Part shown: one piece after another, positions 5,984-6,603 of the stretch | Layout: every line of letters begins with the position of its first letter | Position numbering within the stretch: the first letter of the stretch is position 1 | Origin: Alphaproteobacteria bacterium | GTDB lineage: Bacteria; Pseudomonadota; Alphaproteobacteria; Micropepsales; Micropepsaceae | Assembly: GCA_028869725.1 (NCBI GenBank) | Contig: JAGWRJ010000310.1 | Span: 1-6,603 of the forward strand | Reading direction: 5' to 3' | Length of the DNA stretch: 6,603 bases | Notes under the pieces: model-generated | Told to the model about the DNA's origin: nothing | The model's input: only the letters and a program-made list of their open reading frames with translations | Databases searched by the model: none | Position numbers and translations under genes: made by a program

Positions 5984-6603
5984 GCGCTGTGCTCGATTTT
6001 GTTGCTGCAACCGGTGCCGTGACCATTGCCGCGTTTGCGGAAGTCGGGCGGCTCTGGCTCTTCGCCTGGCGCTCCGTCATGGCCGTCTTTCGTCCGCCCT
6101 ACTACTGGCGTCTCATGGGCCAGCAGGTTCTGCGGATCGGCTATTACTCGCTGCCCGTCGTTGGCCTGACCGCATTCTTTACCGGCGGCGTTCTGGCCCT
6201 GCAGATCTACATCGGCTCGGATCGCTATGGTGCCGAAGCCTTCGTGCCACAGATTGTGGTTCTTGGCATCACGCGAGAGCTGGGACCGGTGATCGCCGGA
6301 TTGATGGTCGCGGGCCGGGTCGCTGCGGCGATCGCCGCGGAGATCGGCACGATGCGCGTTACCGAGCAGATCGACGCGCTCACCACGCTGTCGACAAACC
6401 CCATCCGCTATCTGGTCGTGCCCCGCCTCCTTGCGGCGGTGATCACCATGCCATTGCTTGTTGCCATCGCCGACTCCATCGGTGTGCTGGGCGGTTATGT
6501 GGTGGCCACTACGACACTGAACTTCAACGGCAGTGTCTATCTCAAGAACTCGATCGATTTCGTCACCAATCAGGACATTTATTCAGGGCTGATCAAGGCG
6601 GCC
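5980..6603 (+). CDS. MlaE-family ABC transporter permease, cut by the right edge
   Basis: The first 208 residues of an inner-membrane permease of the MlaE/Ttg2B/TGD1 family, normally about 260 long. With the MlaF-type ATPase and MlaD-type MCE protein it moves phospholipids between the two membranes, which supports outer-membrane lipid asymmetry. The call rests on the family signature: 'GITRELGPVIAGLMVAGR' (96-113), 'IAAEIGTMRVTEQIDAL' (118-134), 'TNPIRYLVVPR' (139-149), then 'MPLL' and a Gly-rich segment (167-172). An amphipathic N-terminal stretch and the membrane segment 'GYYSLPVVGLTAFFTGGVLALQ' lie at about 54-75; the latter is written here as 'GYYSLPVVGL' followed by 'TAFFTGGVLALQ'. The GTG start (5980-5982) overlaps the TGA of alr (5981-5983). 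GAGG (5969-5972) lies 7 bases upstream, inside alr, so translation is probably coupled. The ATPase gene is expected beyond the edge. The substrate is inferred from the family. Confidence 0.93.
   Translation, partial: MSAVLDFVAATGAVTIAAFAEVGRLWLFAWRSVMAVFRPPYYWRLMGQQVLRIGYYSLPVVGLTAFFTGGVLALQIYIGSDRYGAEAFVPQIVVLGITRELGPVIAGLMVAGRVAAAIAAEIGTMRVTEQIDALTTLSTNPIRYLVVPRLLAAVITMPLLVAIADSIGVLGGYVVATTTLNFNGSVYLKNSIDFVTNQDIYSGLIKAA

Overview
The window reads as a piece of the chromosomal core of a GC-rich alphaproteobacterium. The best clue is the run dnaB, alr, MlaE-type permease. From general knowledge of the group, dnaB next to alr is common in Alphaproteobacteria, and the MlaE permease directly after alr recalls sphingomonads. 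The DnaB sequence has both sphingomonad-like and rhizobial-like features, so I place it only at class level, with Sphingomonadales as a tentative guess.

Layout. Bases 1-81 hold the last 26 codons of a gene cut by the left edge, with the look of an ArsC/Spx-like protein. A short gap with one weak hairpin follows (82-245). A YoaK/DUF1275 membrane protein lies on the minus strand (246-881). Its start faces the start of a cyclopropane-fatty-acid synthase (1059-2300, plus) across a 177-base divergent promoter region. The rest is all on the plus strand: replicative helicase dnaB (2418-3860), a VIT/CCC1-type metal transporter (3989-4690), alanine racemase alr (start probably TTG at 4883, end 5983), and an MlaE-family ABC permease (from 5980, cut by the right edge). 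The last two genes overlap by four bases and are surely cotranscribed.

How the genes work together. The window mixes DNA replication (DnaB) with envelope functions: CFA synthase modifies membrane phospholipids, alanine racemase supplies D-alanine for peptidoglycan, and the MlaE-type permease belongs to a machine that moves phospholipids between inner and outer membrane. The VIT-like protein probably moves iron or manganese. It sits between dnaB and alr with its own strong ribosome binding site and an inverted repeat upstream, so it may be a separately regulated insertion into an otherwise ordinary gene order.

I see no mobile element, CRISPR array, tRNA or rRNA, and no convincing sign of a new multi-gene system. 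The points worth a second look are small: the dyad upstream of the VIT gene, the start and leader of alr, and the unusual neighbours of dnaB.
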